The notes under the pieces were generated by a model. The model was not told where the DNA came from, did no database searches, and worked only from the letters and a program-made list of their open reading frames with translations. The translations under genes were made by a program, and so were the position numbers. 64,000 nt of DNA, taken from the NCBI RefSeq assembly GCF_001570585.1, contig NZ_BBXF01000010.1, positions 1-64,000 on the forward strand. Reading direction: 5' to 3'. The stretch's first letter is position 1, and every line of letters begins with the position of its first letter. Positions 17,009 to 28,079 of the stretch are shown here, one piece after another. The stretch is from Herbidospora daliensis (GTDB lineage: Bacteria > Actinomycetota > Actinomycetes > Streptosporangiales > Streptosporangiaceae).

Positions 17009-17012
<4 letters not shown>
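16326..17012 (-). CDS. ABC transporter ATP-binding protein (MacB/LolD type)
   Basis: A 228-aa ATPase with Walker A GRSGSGKT, Q-loop FQSFGLIPVLSAAENV, signature LSGGQQQRV and Walker B LLIADEPTGQLDS, followed by the H-loop ATHD. The GQLDS after Walker B and the sequence as a whole place it in the MacB/LolD class that pairs with FtsX-like permeases. The ATG at 17012 overlaps the upstream ATPase stop by 4 bp. It is the last gene of a four-gene minus-strand operon. Confidence 0.9.
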
Positions 17013-17928
<916 letters not shown>

Positions 17929-17932
<4 letters not shown>

Positions 17933-20598
17933 GAGGATTCCCCCACTCGGAGTGCGGTGGTGACGCGGCGCCCGGCGGTCGCGTGGGCGAAGGCGCCGAG
18001 GATCGAGACGGCGGTCAGGGTGGCCGCCAGCAGGGCGGGTGTGGTGAGGCTCAGCGGGAAGTCGGTGACGGCCAGGCCCGCGAACGACGACAGGTCGAGG
18101 CCGGGGCCGACCACCAGGGGCAGCACGAGGCCGAGCGCGAGGCCGGCCACGGCGGTCAGCACGATCAGGGGCGCCACCTCCAGCACGGTCAGCGTGCGGG
18201 CCTGCTGCTGGGACAGCCCCAGCGTACGCAGGAACGACAGCGCCTTGGCGCGGTCGGCGGCGCCGATCACCAGGGCCACGATCACGGCGATGAGCGCGTA
18301 GACGCCCATGGCCACGGTCGCGACGGTGAAGGCGACCGTGACGGCGCCGGTCAGCGGGGTGTCCTGGACGTCGGCCAGCGCGCTCGCGTAGGTCTCCACC
18401 TCGGCGTCGGCCAGGCCGATCGTGCGTTCCAGCGTCGCCCGGTCGACGTCGCCGTTGACCAGCAGGATGTTCGTGTACGTCCGCAGCCCCGCCCGCTTCG
18501 GCCCGTCGAACGGCATCACGATCAGGTTCTCGCCCGGGAACGACAGTCCGGGCAGCTCGTCGAGCCGGCCCATGTTGCGGATCGTCATCCGGGTGTGCCA
18601 CCCGACCTCGATCTCCTTGTACGGCACCAGCGTCGTCGACACCAGCGCCGGGATGCCGAGCCCGCGCGGCGGGTCGGGCACCACCAGGGGCGAGCCGTCG
18701 ACGAGTTCGCGGTAGTCCTTCAGGTCGATCGACAACACGGTCGCCCGCATGCCGCCGATGCCGACCTGGACGTTGCCCTTGCCGGCCCGCAGCACCGAGG
18801 TGACCCCGGGCAGCGCCTCGACCTTGGCGACGACGTCCTCGGGGATCTCGGCGGCCCGTTCGATCCGGGCCTGCCCGCCGACGTCGCGCCACGCGGCCCG
18901 GCTCTGGGTGTCGCCGATCGCGCCCGACACCAGCGCCCCGAACACCGACACGGCCAGCGCGGGCAGCAGGATCAGCACCGGCAGCGCCGCCCCGCCGCGC
19001 GACCGGGCGGCCAGCGTCAGGCCCAGGAACGGGACCGCGCCGGGACGCCGTCCGGCCAGCCGCGTGAACAGCTTCAAGGGCAGCGGGTAGAGCCGCAGCG
19101 TCAGGATCCCGGCGGCCAGCGCCAGCCCGGCGGGCGCCAGCACCAGGAACGGGTCGACGCCGAGCTCCTGCGCCTCGCTCGCCACGCCGCGCGTGCGCAT
19201 CAGGTAGGCGCCGCCCACGCCGAGCAGCACCACGAGCGACTCCAGCGCGATGCGGCGGGGCGAGGGGCGGGCCGACACGAGGTCGGACCGGCTGTCCTTC
19301 AGCGGACGGCGGTGCGCCAGCGCGACCCGCCCGGTCGCGAACAGCAGCGTCGCCACGGCCAGCACGACCGGGACGACGTGCGCGAGCGGCGTCGACGGGC
19401 CGGGCACCAGGTACGACAGGCCGTATCCGGCCAGCGCGGCGGGCAGCACCGCCAGCGCGACGACCGCGACCCCGGTCCGCACCACCTGGGCGAGGGAGGC
19501 GCCGCGGGCCCGTACCAGCGACAGGCCCGTGCGCATGCGCTCGGTGAGCAGCTGCACGGCCAGCGCCAGCACGCCGAGCGACACCACCGCGAGCCCGCCC
19601 AGCAGCAGGTAGAGCAGGGTCTCGGCGGTGCGCAGCACGACCAGGAAGTCGCCGAGCACCCGGTCGAGGCCGGTCAGCAGCTCGTAGTGGAGGGCGAGCG
19701 GGCTGCCCCACGCGCCGCCGGACAGCTCGCCGAGGAAGCGCCGGTAGTCGTTCACCTCGGCGATCACTGCCGGGGCGGTGGCCGCCGCGACGTGGTCGCG
19801 GTCGACGCCGAAGATCCACCAGTAGCTCACCTCGCGGCGCTCGTCGAGCTTGGCGAGGCCGTCGTCGCTGATCAGGCCGGAGGTCAGCCACTCGTTGTCG
19901 GTCGAGTGGGGGATGGGCCGCTCGACGACCCGGGTGACCTCGCCGTTGTGCTCCCAGAACGGGTCGGCCGCGTCGGTGAGCTCGTAGAGGCCGGTGACCT
20001 TGGCCACGACCGGGTAGCTGTTGCCGAGAACGAGGGTGGCGCCGACGTCGATGCCCATCTCCTCGACGGCCTCGGCCACCACGCCGATCTCGATGACCGT
20101 CAGGTTCCTGAGGTCGGGCCGGCCGGGCAGCCGGGCCAGTGTGGAGGACGCGCCGGGCGGTTCGCCCTTGACCCACTTCACCCGGGAGGCCGCGTCGGGC
20201 AACCAGGAGAAGTCGACGTACTGGTTGTTGCGCCGGGCCGCGCCGATGCGGTCGCTGACCGGGGTGCCGGTGGTCTTGGCGCTGAAGTGGGAGGTGCCCT
20301 GCCCGAGCGGGACGATCACCTTCTTCAGCTGCGCCGGGAAGCCCTTGGCGATCTCCTCGTACCGGTTGCGGAAGTCGGCCGGGTGGGTGAGCAGCGCCTG
20401 CTGCGCGATCGGCCGCCCGGTCACCCCGAGGTCGCTCACCTGCACCGAGACGTCGCCGAGCATGCCGTGGACCGCGTCGTCGTAGGCCCGCTCGTAGCCC
20501 CGGGGCAGCGCCGCCAGCAGCAGCGACGCGGAGAGGCTCAGCAGCGCCAGCACCAGGGCGCTGCCCCGGTGCACCTTGACGAGCTGCCAGACGTTCAC
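17929..20598 (-). CDS. FtsX/MacB-like ABC transporter permease
   Basis: An 889-aa permease. An N-terminal membrane segment (about residues 12-32) is followed by a large extracytoplasmic region and then several membrane helices (about 320-500). A second extracytoplasmic domain follows, with a C-terminal FtsX-like set of three to four helices (VTVAFTVATVAMGVYALIAVIVALVIG and later segments). The GTG start at 20598 directly follows the previous permease stop, and the 3' end overlaps the ATPase start by 4 bp. This supports one operon and one complex. The substrate is unknown; such exporters often move lipoproteins, peptides or cell-wall-active compounds. Confidence 0.88.
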
Positions 20599-23500
20599 TC
20601 AGTCCTCCCCGATGCGCAGCGCGCGGCCGAGACCCTGGCGGCGGAGCGTGCGGGCCAGGCCGCCGACCACCGCGAACAGCAACAGCGCCACCGCCGCGAG
20701 CAGGGCGGCCGTCGCGCCCCACGGGATGTCCAGCAGCACCCCGGGGGTCACCGCCGTCGCCTGCCCGGTGAGCACGATGTGCGGCACGACGAGGGTGGCC
20801 ACGGCGACGGCGAGAGCCGTACCGCCCACCAGGGACAACCCGATGATGAAGGTCTGCTCGACGGCGAGCAGCCCGAAGACCTGGTTGAAGCTCACCCCGA
20901 GCGCGCGCAGCAGCGCGAACTCGGTGGCGCGTTCGCGGGCCGCGACGGCCGCGTTGACGAGGAAGCCGAGCACCGCGAACACCAGCGCCGCCGCGAAGCC
21001 CAGGATCAGCGCGCCCTGCAGGCCGCTGGCCAGCGGGTCGTCCTGGAGCTGGCGGGTCAGGGTGGTGCGCGACACGATCGTCTGGTCCCAGTCGACGTGC
21101 CTGGTCATCTCCGCCTCGGCCCGCCCGCCGTCGGCGGACAGCCACCACTCCGTGGCGGGATGCGGCGGGTACGCCCCCGCGAGGTCCCGCGTCTGGAGGG
21201 TCTCGAGGTCGGCCAGCACGGCCGGCTGCCGGCCCTCGGTGCCGGGCATCGCCTTCAGGATGGCGACGGGCGTCACGGGGGTCGGTGTGCCGTCGATCGC
21301 CATGGTCGCCGTCTTGCCGATCACCAGCTTCGAGCTGGCGGCCAGGTCGGCGGTGACCGCGACCGGCAGCGTCGTGGCGGCGGCCGGGCCGGGCAGCATC
21401 GCGATGTGCTCCGACTCGACCGGCACGTCGGCCGGGTGGGAGGCCGGGCGGCTCGTCGTGATCGTCAGGAAGCCGCCGGGCGTGATCTCGGGCTTGTCGA
21501 TGCTCTCCTTGCCGCGCTGCGCGACCGTCCACGACGGCGCGGTCAGTGCGGCCCCGGCGTCGGTGGTGATCGAGTCGACGGCCAGGGTGAGCGCGCTGCC
21601 CTCGGGCGGGATCGGGACGTCCAGGAGCACGCCCTCGATCGTCAGCGGGTAGGCGACGGCGCCCGAGCGCCCGCCCAGCGCTTTCAGGTCGGCGACGACC
21701 CGGTGGTCGCGGCCGTCGGTGCGCAGCGCGGGGGTGCGGACCTCGGTCCGGGTGCCGAGGCGGTCGCGCACGACCAGGCGCAGCGGCATGCCCTGGTAGC
21801 CGTCGGCGTTGGCCGGCTCGGCGAGGGTGAACCGGATGCGCAGGTTCAGCGCGGCGGGTTCGCCCGGGATCGCGATCGAGACCGGGTCGGGCCGGGCCGA
21901 GGACAACTCGCCGGCGAGTTCCGGCACGGTCATCGGGGTGAGGTCGGAACGCAGGTGCAGCAGCCCGTCGAGGCGTCCGGCGTCGGCGGCCAGGAACACC
22001 GCGTCGTCGCCGCCGAGCTCGACCGCGCCCCGGTAGACCGGGCTGAGCCCGGTGACGCCGGGCAGCGCCGCGTAGGTGCCCGCCCGGCCGAGCGCGCCGA
22101 GTTCGGCGCCCGCGACCGGCCCGGCGACCCGCAGGTCGGCGGCGGCGATGTGGCGCGCCTGGTCCTCCTGGGACCCCCGCCAGGTGGCCGCCGTCGCGAC
22201 CGACACCACGCCGATCGCGATGGCCATCGTGAGCAGCAGCACGGGGCCCGAGTAGCGCAGCGGGCGGCGGCTGACCTGCCAGGCGCCCAGCGCCGGCGCG
22301 AGACTGGACCTGCGGCTCGTCCACCGTTCGGCGATGCCCGAGACGATCGGGACGAGCCGCAGGCCCAGCATGCCCCCGCACAGAAGGGCCAGTGCCGGTC
22401 CCGTCACGATCAGCGGGTCGATGCCCAGACCGCCGCTCGACGTGGACGTGACCGGAGCGCCGTACCGCTGGAGCTGCCAGACCGCGAGCGCCGCCACGAC
22501 GAGCAGGACCAGGTCGCCGCCGGCGCGCTGGATGATGCCCTGCTTCTCGCCGCGCCCGCGGGCCGACTGTTCTTCTATGTACGTCCGCCGCGCCCCCCGC
22601 CAGGCCGGCAGCGCCAGCAGGACGGCGCACGCGACCGCCACCCCCGCGGAGATCAGGAACGTCGACAGGTTCGGCGTGGGCGTCAGCCGCACCCCGGTGG
22701 CCCGCAGCCACGGCAGCGACCCGATCAAGGTCAGCACGGGCGGGGCCAGGAACGGCGCCACGATCGCGCACGGCAGCGCCACCAGCAGCGACTCGGCCCC
22801 GGCCAGCAGCCCGAGGCGCATCGACCCGGCGCCGCGCGAGCGCAGCAGCGCGACCTCCATCCGCCGGTGGTCGGCCAGCAGCCGCGCCGTCAGCATCAGC
22901 GCGTACGCCGCCAGCACCAGCAGCTGGAGCACCGGCACCAGCATCGTCGAGCGGGCCACCAGCGCGGCCTGGTCGAGCTGGGCGAGCATCTCGGGCAGGT
23001 TGCTGACCGTCGCGCAGCCCGAGCAGTCGCGCTTGACGTCGTCGTTGAGCGCGGCCACCGCGTCGGCGAACGGCCGCAGCTCCTCCCGCGGCAGGTCCCG
23101 CAGGTCGGGCACCGCGAACCAGGTCGCGGTCACGTTCGTCGCGAACCGCTGCACGAACGTCTCCTCGGCCACCATCAGCGGCCCGTACGTCGTGTAGTTG
23201 CGGACCTCCGCGCCCCGCCGCAGCAGTTCGTCGTCGTTCCACCGGTCGCTGTAGGGGTCGGTCAGCCGGAAGATCCCGCTGACCTTGACGTCGACGGGCT
23301 TGTCGTCGAGCCGCCCCACGATCGTGAAGGCGGCGCCGCTGGTCAGGTTCATCTCCTGGGCGGCCGGCTGCGACAGCACGACCTCGACGACCCCCGTCGG
23401 AGACGGCGCCGGCCAGGCGCCCTCGACGAGCTGGGCGTGCCGGTCGAGGTTCTGGTAGGTCGCGAACCGGGTCAGCTCGGGCTGTTCCTGCTTCTCCTGG

Positions 23501-23823
23501 CCGGGCATCGCGTAGGAGTCCGACCGGATGCCGACCGTCACCTCGGCGGGCACGTCGCCGTACGTCTTGTCGAGCTGCGCCCGGATGAGGGCGTCGCGCT
23601 GGGGGAAGGTCGTCGCGTCGACCGGCGTGGTGACCTTGGCCGAGGTGGTCCGGATCGGGGCCGTCTCCATGGTCCGGCGGACGCCGACCTCGGCGACGGT
23701 GACGGCGTACATGATCAGCGCCACCAGCGCCGTGGTGGCCAGCAGGATCGAACCGAACGCGGCGACGAGGAGGAGCGGCTGGCTGAGCGCGCGCCGCAGG
23801 ACCAGCGGAATACGCCCCCGCAT
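20599..23823 (-). CDS. FtsX/MacB-like ABC transporter permease, large
   Basis: A 1074-aa permease, first gene of the operon. The start at ATG 23823 (MRGRIPLVLRRALSQP) has GGGAG 6-10 nt upstream; a longer frame to 23859 lacks this. One membrane helix near residues 15-45 is followed by an extracytoplasmic domain with a CSGC pair (about residue 270). A block of helices lies near 290-550, then another external domain, then the C-terminal FtsX module (LILGFAAALVFAVLGFLVNAAVAARERATEFALLRALGVS). Together with the second permease and two ATPases it forms a probable heteromeric exporter. Confidence 0.88.
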   Translation of the reverse strand: MRGRIPLVLRRALSQPLLLVAAFGSILLATTALVALIMYAVTVAEVGVRRTMETAPIRTTSAKVTTPVDATTFPQRDALIRAQLDKTYGDVPAEVTVGIRSDSYAMPGQEKQEQPELTRFATYQNLDRHAQLVEGAWPAPSPTGVVEVVLSQPAAQEMNLTSGAAFTIVGRLDDKPVDVKVSGIFRLTDPYSDRWNDDELLRRGAEVRNYTTYGPLMVAEETFVQRFATNVTATWFAVPDLRDLPREELRPFADAVAALNDDVKRDCSGCATVSNLPEMLAQLDQAALVARSTMLVPVLQLLVLAAYALMLTARLLADHRRMEVALLRSRGAGSMRLGLLAGAESLLVALPCAIVAPFLAPPVLTLIGSLPWLRATGVRLTPTPNLSTFLISAGVAVACAVLLALPAWRGARRTYIEEQSARGRGEKQGIIQRAGGDLVLLVVAALAVWQLQRYGAPVTSTSSGGLGIDPLIVTGPALALLCGGMLGLRLVPIVSGIAERWTSRRSSLAPALGAWQVSRRPLRYSGPVLLLTMAIAIGVVSVATAATWRGSQEDQARHIAAADLRVAGPVAGAELGALGRAGTYAALPGVTGLSPVYRGAVELGGDDAVFLAADAGRLDGLLHLRSDLTPMTVPELAGELSSARPDPVSIAIPGEPAALNLRIRFTLAEPANADGYQGMPLRLVVRDRLGTRTEVRTPALRTDGRDHRVVADLKALGGRSGAVAYPLTIEGVLLDVPIPPEGSALTLAVDSITTDAGAALTAPSWTVAQRGKESIDKPEITPGGFLTITTSRPASHPADVPVESEHIAMLPGPAAATTLPVAVTADLAASSKLVIGKTATMAIDGTPTPVTPVAILKAMPGTEGRQPAVLADLETLQTRDLAGAYPPHPATEWWLSADGGRAEAEMTRHVDWDQTIVSRTTLTRQLQDDPLASGLQGALILGFAAALVFAVLGFLVNAAVAARERATEFALLRALGVSFNQVFGLLAVEQTFIIGLSLVGGTALAVAVATLVVPHIVLTGQATAVTPGVLLDIPWGATAALLAAVALLLFAVVGGLARTLRRQGLGRALRIGED

Positions 23824-23970
23824 GTACCGACTCCCATCGTTTTTGCCGTTGTGCGGCACACGATAGGGGAGCAGGCGGTCTTGACGACCGGTCAGGGGAG
23901 ACGGTGACCTAGCCGGTACGCTGCGGCGATGCCAATGTGATATCGAAAACGTGACATATTACGGGTTGAA

Positions 23971-24021
23971 TCCCGACAACGGCGGAAGCCGCGCCCCGAG
24001 GGTGTCGGGACACGGCTTCCG
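23971..24021 (-). terminator. rpsT 3' structure with two interleaved stems
   Basis: Two perfect stems overlap in pseudoknot order just after rpsT. CGGAAGCCG (23983-23991) pairs with CGGCTTCCG (24013-24021). TCCCGACA (23971-23978) pairs with TGTCGGGA (24003-24010). They could fold as an H-type pseudoknot or as alternatives to each other. No strong U-run follows on the minus strand. The stretch 23824-23970 holds no supported gene. Confidence 0.6.
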
Positions 24022-24041
24022 GAACGTCGCTGAACGCAGAC

Positions 24042-24311
24042 CTAGCTGGCCGCGAGGGCGGCGGCGCGCTTGGCGATCGCCGACTTGCGGTTGGCGGCCT
24101 GGTTCTTGTGGATGACGCCCTTGCTCACGGCCTTGTCGAGCTGGCGGCTGGCCGCCTGCATCGCCGCGGACGCCGCGGCGGCGTCGCCGGACTCGGCGGC
24201 CTCGCGGAACTTGCGGACAGCCGTCTTGAGGGACGACTTGACGGCCTTGTTGCGCTGCCGGGCCTTCTCGTTCTGCCGGTTGCGCTTGATCTGGGACTTG
24301 ATGTTCGCCAC
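24042..24311 (-). CDS. rpsT: 30S ribosomal protein S20
   Basis: An 89-aa basic protein, [20 protein letters not shown] at the start, Ala-rich helices and [19 protein letters not shown] near the C-terminus. This is full-length bacterial S20, which binds 16S rRNA early in small-subunit assembly. The GTG start at 24311 has GAGG about 7 nt upstream. Its location between holA and lepA is the usual one, although an ABC exporter operon has been inserted on the holA side. Confidence 0.97.
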   Translation of the reverse strand: MANIKSQIKRNRQNEKARQRNKAVKSSLKTAVRKFREAAESGDAAAASAAMQAASRQLDKAVSKGVIHKNQAANRKSAIAKRAAALAAS

Positions 24312-24389
24312 GAAGAAGCCTCAAAAAGAAGTCTGGGTTTCGGTATGGGTCGCGCTGGCTCGGTGAGAGGGCGTGCCATACGCAGTTGT

Positions 24390-25394
24390 CTAGGATACCA
24401 GCACCCATGACTCGCGGTACTCCTTCCAATCCTCCTCGGTGGCCGCGAAGTCGACGTAGAGGGCCAGGCCGGTGTCCTGGCGCGGAGTCTCGCTGATCAC
24501 CAGCCGGAGCCCCTCGGCCGCCATCTCCACACTTTCGGCGTAGTCGGTCAGGCCCAGCTTGTGGTCGTGGTAGGCCGGGGCGCCGATCAGCACGCCCGTC
24601 GAGGCGGGGGCCAGCGCGAACGCCTTGCGGGCCTGGCGGGCGACCCAGCCGCCGTAGACGGTCTGGAGGGGCGTCCACGAGTCGTAGGTCATGATCGCCA
24701 CCTGGTCGACCCGCTCGGCCACCTTGCGGAAATACCCCTCCGACCAGTATTTGCCGTGCCCGACCACCGCGTTCCAGCCGGTTACCGCGCCGGGGAAGGG
24801 CTCGATCTGGTGGCTGGCGATCGAGATGCGGGCGTTCGGGATCGCCGCCCGCGTCTCCTCCAGCAGGCTCAGGTAGGCGGCGTCGCCGTCCATGACCGGC
24901 TCGAAGTTGTAGTGGACGCCGTCGTAGCCGAGCGCGACGATCTCGCGCGCCCCCGCGATGACGTTGGCCCTGGTGGCCGGGTCGTCGAGGTCGAGGAAGC
25001 CCGCGTCGTCCTCGTTGACCGTCTGCCCCAGCCACGGCAGCACCCGCACCCCCGGCAGGTGGGTCCGCGCCCACGCCAGGAACTCGCGCGACCTGGGGTG
25101 GAGCCCCGGATCGAGCCGCCCGTCGGCCCCATAGGGCCCGGAATGCACGAACAGGTCCCGCATGTGCGTGAGCCGCGGCTTCAGCGCCTCAAGATCCTTC
25201 TCGGTACGCCGCCCGTCGACCCACATGTGCCCCATCCACAACGCGTCGGTGCCCGCCGAACGCGCCGTGGCCGAGGGGGTGCCCACGTAGTCGAGCCGCA
25301 ACACGGCCGTTCCGGTCACCGCCAGGACCAGCGGCAACGCGACGAGAATCGACAGGCCGAGCAGCACACGGCGGCGCGTGGTCGAGGCAAGCAT
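24390..25394 (-). CDS. membrane-anchored GH18-like protein with altered active site
   Basis: A 334-aa protein with an N-terminal signal-anchor ([19 protein letters not shown], about residues 9-28). The following TIM-barrel-like domain includes [27 protein letters not shown] (about residue 180) and VAIMTYDSW (about 253). The last two resemble the catalytic DGxDxDxE strand and the MTYD strand of GH18 enzymes. Here the catalytic strand reads DGVHYNFE: the glutamate is kept but the second and third aspartates are His and Asn. It may be a divergent glycosidase or a non-catalytic sugar-binding protein. Confidence 0.6.
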   Translation of the reverse strand: MLASTTRRRVLLGLSILVALPLVLAVTGTAVLRLDYVGTPSATARSAGTDALWMGHMWVDGRRTEKDLEALKPRLTHMRDLFVHSGPYGADGRLDPGLHPRSREFLAWARTHLPGVRVLPWLGQTVNEDDAGFLDLDDPATRANVIAGAREIVALGYDGVHYNFEPVMDGDAAYLSLLEETRAAIPNARISIASHQIEPFPGAVTGWNAVVGHGKYWSEGYFRKVAERVDQVAIMTYDSWTPLQTVYGGWVARQARKAFALAPASTGVLIGAPAYHDHKLGLTDYAESVEMAAEGLRLVISETPRQDTGLALYVDFAATEEDWKEYRESWVLVS

Positions 25395-25468
25395 GGGGAC
25401 ATGCGACCATGGAGGGTGGCTGCTCCGCCAGCCGTCGATCGCCTCAATCCCAGTTGAAACGGACTTCG

Positions 25469-27301
25469 GTGCGCACTCAGACCGGCCAGACCGACCCCGC
25501 GTTGATCCGCAATTTCTGCATCATCGCGCACATCGACCATGGCAAGTCAACGCTTGCCGACCGGATGCTCCAGATCACCGGAGTGGTCGACGACCGGTCC
25601 ATGCGCGCCCAATACCTCGACCGGATGGACATCGAGCGCGAGCGCGGCATCACCATCAAGTCGCAGGCCGTGCGGCTGCCGTGGAACGGCCACGTGCTCA
25701 ACATGATCGACACGCCCGGCCACGTCGACTTCACCTACGAGGTGTCGCGGTCGCTCCAGGCGTGCGAGGGCGCGGTCCTGCTCGTCGACGCCGCCCAGGG
25801 CATCGAGGCGCAGACGCTGGCCAACCTCTACCTGGCCATGAACGCCGACCTCAACATCATCCCGGTCCTCAACAAGATCGACCTCCCGGCCGCCCAGCCG
25901 GAGAAGTACGCCGAGGAGCTGGCCGGCCTGATCGGCTGCGAGCCCTCCGACGTGCTGCGCGTCTCGGGCAAGACCGGCGTGGGCGTCAAGGAGCTGCTCG
26001 ACCACGTGGTCGACACCATCCCCGCCCCGGTCGGCGACGCCGACGCCCCCGCGCGGGCCCTCATCTTCGACTCGGTCTACGACACCTACCGGGGCGTCGT
26101 CACCTACGTCCGCGTCATGGACGGCCACCTCGGCAAGCGCGAGCGCATCCTGATGATGTCCACCAAGGCGCAGCACGAGACGCTGGAGATCGGCGTCATC
26201 AGCCCCGAGCCGCTGCCCTCGGCCCTCGGCCTCGGCGTCGGCGAGGTGGGCTACCTGATCACCGGTGTGAAGGACGTCCGCCAGTCGCGCGTGGGCGACA
26301 CCGTCACCTCGGCCGCCAAGCCGGCGAATGACGCGCTCGGCGGCTACGAGCACCCGCGCCCGATGGTCTACTCGGGCCTCTACCCGATCGACGGCGACGA
26401 CTTCCCCGAGCTCCGCGAGGCCCTCGACAAGCTGCGCCTCAACGACGCCGCCCTGGTCTACGAGCCCGAGTCGTCGGCGGCCCTGGGCTTCGGCTTCCGC
26501 TGCGGCTTCCTCGGCCTGCTCCACATGGAGATCGTGCGCGAGCGCCTGGAGCGCGAGTTCAACCTGGCCCTGATCTCGACCGCCCCCAACGTCATCTACC
26601 GCGTCATCATGGAAGACGGCACCGAGCACACGGTGACCAACCCCTCGGAGTTCCCCGAGGGCAAGATCGCCGAGATCTACGAGCCGACCGTGAAGGCGAC
26701 CGTCCTGGCGCCCGCCGAGTTCATCGGCGCCATCATGGAGCTCTGCCAGGGCCGCCGAGGCGCCCTCCAGGGCATGGACTACCTGAGCGAAGACCGCGTC
26801 GAGATCCGCTACACCCTGCCCCTCGGCGAGATCATCTTCGACTTCTTCGACCAGCTGAAGTCGAAGACCCGTGGCTACGCCTCCCTCGACTACGAGCCCT
26901 CCGGCGAGCAGGACTCCGACCTGGTCAAGGTCGACATCCTCCTCCAGGGCGAGGCCGTCGACGCGTTCTCGGCCATCGTCCACCGCGAGAAGGCCTACGC
27001 CTACGGCGTCGACATGGCCAAGAAGCTGAAAGACCTGATCCCGAGGCAGCAGTTCGAGGTCCCGATCCAGGCCGCGATCGGCGCCCGCGTGATCGCCCGC
27101 GAGAACATCCGCGCGATCCGCAAGGACGTCCTGGCCAAGTGCTACGGCGGCGACATCTCCCGCAAGCGCAAGCTCCTGGAGAAGCAGAAGGAGGGCAAGA
27201 AGCGCATGAAGATGGTCGGCCGCGTGGAAGTCCCCCAGGAAGCTTTCGTGGCAGCACTGAGCACCGACTCGAGCGGCGCCGCAGAAAAGGCCAAGAAGTA
27301 G
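25469..27301 (+). CDS. lepA: elongation factor 4 (LepA)
   Basis: A translational GTPase that acts on the ribosome in initiation or back-translocation. A 610-aa protein with G1 [10 protein letters not shown]2 RGITIKS, G3 DTPGHVDF, G4 NKID, and the LepA-specific C-terminal domain ([23 protein letters not shown]). I chose GTG 25469 ([25 protein letters not shown]), which matches family starts; the frame extends to an ATG at 25409. It is divergent from the GH18-like gene, sharing a gap of about 75 bp. Confidence 0.96.
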   Translation: MRTQTGQTDPALIRNFCIIAHIDHGKSTLADRMLQITGVVDDRSMRAQYLDRMDIERERGITIKSQAVRLPWNGHVLNMIDTPGHVDFTYEVSRSLQACEGAVLLVDAAQGIEAQTLANLYLAMNADLNIIPVLNKIDLPAAQPEKYAEELAGLIGCEPSDVLRVSGKTGVGVKELLDHVVDTIPAPVGDADAPARALIFDSVYDTYRGVVTYVRVMDGHLGKRERILMMSTKAQHETLEIGVISPEPLPSALGLGVGEVGYLITGVKDVRQSRVGDTVTSAAKPANDALGGYEHPRPMVYSGLYPIDGDDFPELREALDKLRLNDAALVYEPESSAALGFGFRCGFLGLLHMEIVRERLEREFNLALISTAPNVIYRVIMEDGTEHTVTNPSEFPEGKIAEIYEPTVKATVLAPAEFIGAIMELCQGRRGALQGMDYLSEDRVEIRYTLPLGEIIFDFFDQLKSKTRGYASLDYEPSGEQDSDLVKVDILLQGEAVDAFSAIVHREKAYAYGVDMAKKLKDLIPRQQFEVPIQAAIGARVIARENIRAIRKDVLAKCYGGDISRKRKLLEKQKEGKKRMKMVGRVEVPQEAFVAALSTDSSGAAEKAKK

Positions 27302-27305
27302 CGCC

Positions 27306-27884
27306 TCAGGCGCCCGCGTAGGGCTTGATCCGGAGGGCGCGGCGTCCCGCGGCGCTGTGCGAGCGCAACATCGCCGCCGCGTCCTCGTCCGTCAGGCGAT
27401 TGCGGGTGAGCAGGCTCACCCCTGCCGCGGGGTTCTTGTCGTGGTCTTCGACCAGCCAGATGCCGACCACCGGCTCGGGCTTGGAGACGAGCGGGTTGAG
27501 GTAGCGCACCACCAGGGTGTGCCGGTGCAGCACCTCGGTCGCGACGACCAGCAGGTGGTCCTCCTCGGTGAGCTGGCCTTCGTATTCGAACCCGGCGCCC
27601 GGGCCGAGCGTCTGCCGTCTCTCGTCGCGGATGGTGACGATCAGGCGGTGGCGCACGCCCCGGCGGATGACGACGTGACCTCGGCCGATCACCTCGCGGC
27701 CCGAGTCGAAGGTGTAGTGGCATTCGTGCCAGGCGCCGAGCATGGGGCGTCGCCGGCCGCGATCGAACAGCAGGCGGCCGGCGGGCGCCCACCGCTGCAC
27801 GGTGGCGCCGATGACCGCGCCGATGAAGGTGACCACGACCCAGTTGGGTTCGTTCTCGAAGATCGACCGCACGAAATCGATCAC
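27306..27884 (-). CDS. membrane-anchored protein of unknown function
   Basis: A 192-aa protein with one N-terminal hydrophobic segment (WVVVTFIGAVIGATV) and a soluble region that looks beta-rich (WHECHYTF, GRGHVVIRRGVRHRLIVTI, HLLVVATEVLHRHTLVVRYLNP). I recognise no family. The start is uncertain: GTG 27884 is preferred because the only upstream in-frame option, TTG 27908, lies inside a palindrome that looks like an operator. It is convergent with lepA, 4 bp apart. Confidence 0.55.
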   Translation of the reverse strand: MIDFVRSIFENEPNWVVVTFIGAVIGATVQRWAPAGRLLFDRGRRRPMLGAWHECHYTFDSGREVIGRGHVVIRRGVRHRLIVTIRDERRQTLGPGAGFEYEGQLTEEDHLLVVATEVLHRHTLVVRYLNPLVSKPEPVVGIWLVEDHDKNPAAGVSLLTRNRLTDEDAAAMLRSHSAAGRRALRIKPYAGA

Positions 27885-27898
27885 AGGACGCTCACCCC

Positions 27899-27919
27899 AT
27901 ATCGTCAATCTGACGATAT
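27899..27919. promoter_or_regulatory. operator-like palindrome upstream of the 27306-27884 gene
   Basis: ATATCGTCA (27899-27907) and TGACGATAT (27911-27919) are perfect inverted arms around a 3-bp spacer. The element sits 15 bp before the preferred start codon, which suits repression of the minus-strand gene. Confidence 0.5.
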
Positions 27920-27952
27920 AGCGGATGGCGGCGTCGGGAGGTTCCGCCGCGA

Positions 27953-27972
27953 GGGATAGGTTTCCCTATCCC
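27953..27972. promoter_or_regulatory. second palindrome upstream of the 27306-27884 gene
   Basis: GGGATAGGTTTCCCTATCCC has perfect 8-bp arms with a 4-bp centre. A partly overlapping alternative stem, GGTTTCC/GGAAACC (27959-27979), is also possible. It lies about 70 bp before the start, in the otherwise empty gap to the chitinase terminator. Confidence 0.4.
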
Positions 27973-28033
27973 GGAAACCAGCCGGTCCGCTTCCCTGCCC
28001 GTCGCCGCGCGTGGACGTCCACGGAAAGAATGA

Positions 28034-28068
28034 AGGGCCGGAGCGCGACCCAGTTGCGCTCCGGCCCT
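28034..28068. terminator. hairpin terminator after the chitinase gene
   Basis: AGGGCCGGAGCGC (28034-28046) and GCGCTCCGGCCCT (28056-28068) form a perfect 13-bp stem with a 9-nt loop, 11 bp beyond the chitinase stop on the minus strand. On that strand TCATTCTTTCC follows, a weak U tract. Confidence 0.8.
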
Positions 28069-28079
28069 CGTCGTTCAGG

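Noticed and set aside
17983-23907. 1974-aa plus-strand frame opposite the ABC permeases
   Set aside because: Gln/Gly/Arg/His-rich antisense shadow with no domain. The opposite strand has two clear permeases.
23917-23930. Leaderless-type promoter TACGCT-GCGGCG-ATG on the plus strand
   Set aside because: The frame that follows stops after three codons and no plus-strand gene is near. Probably chance.
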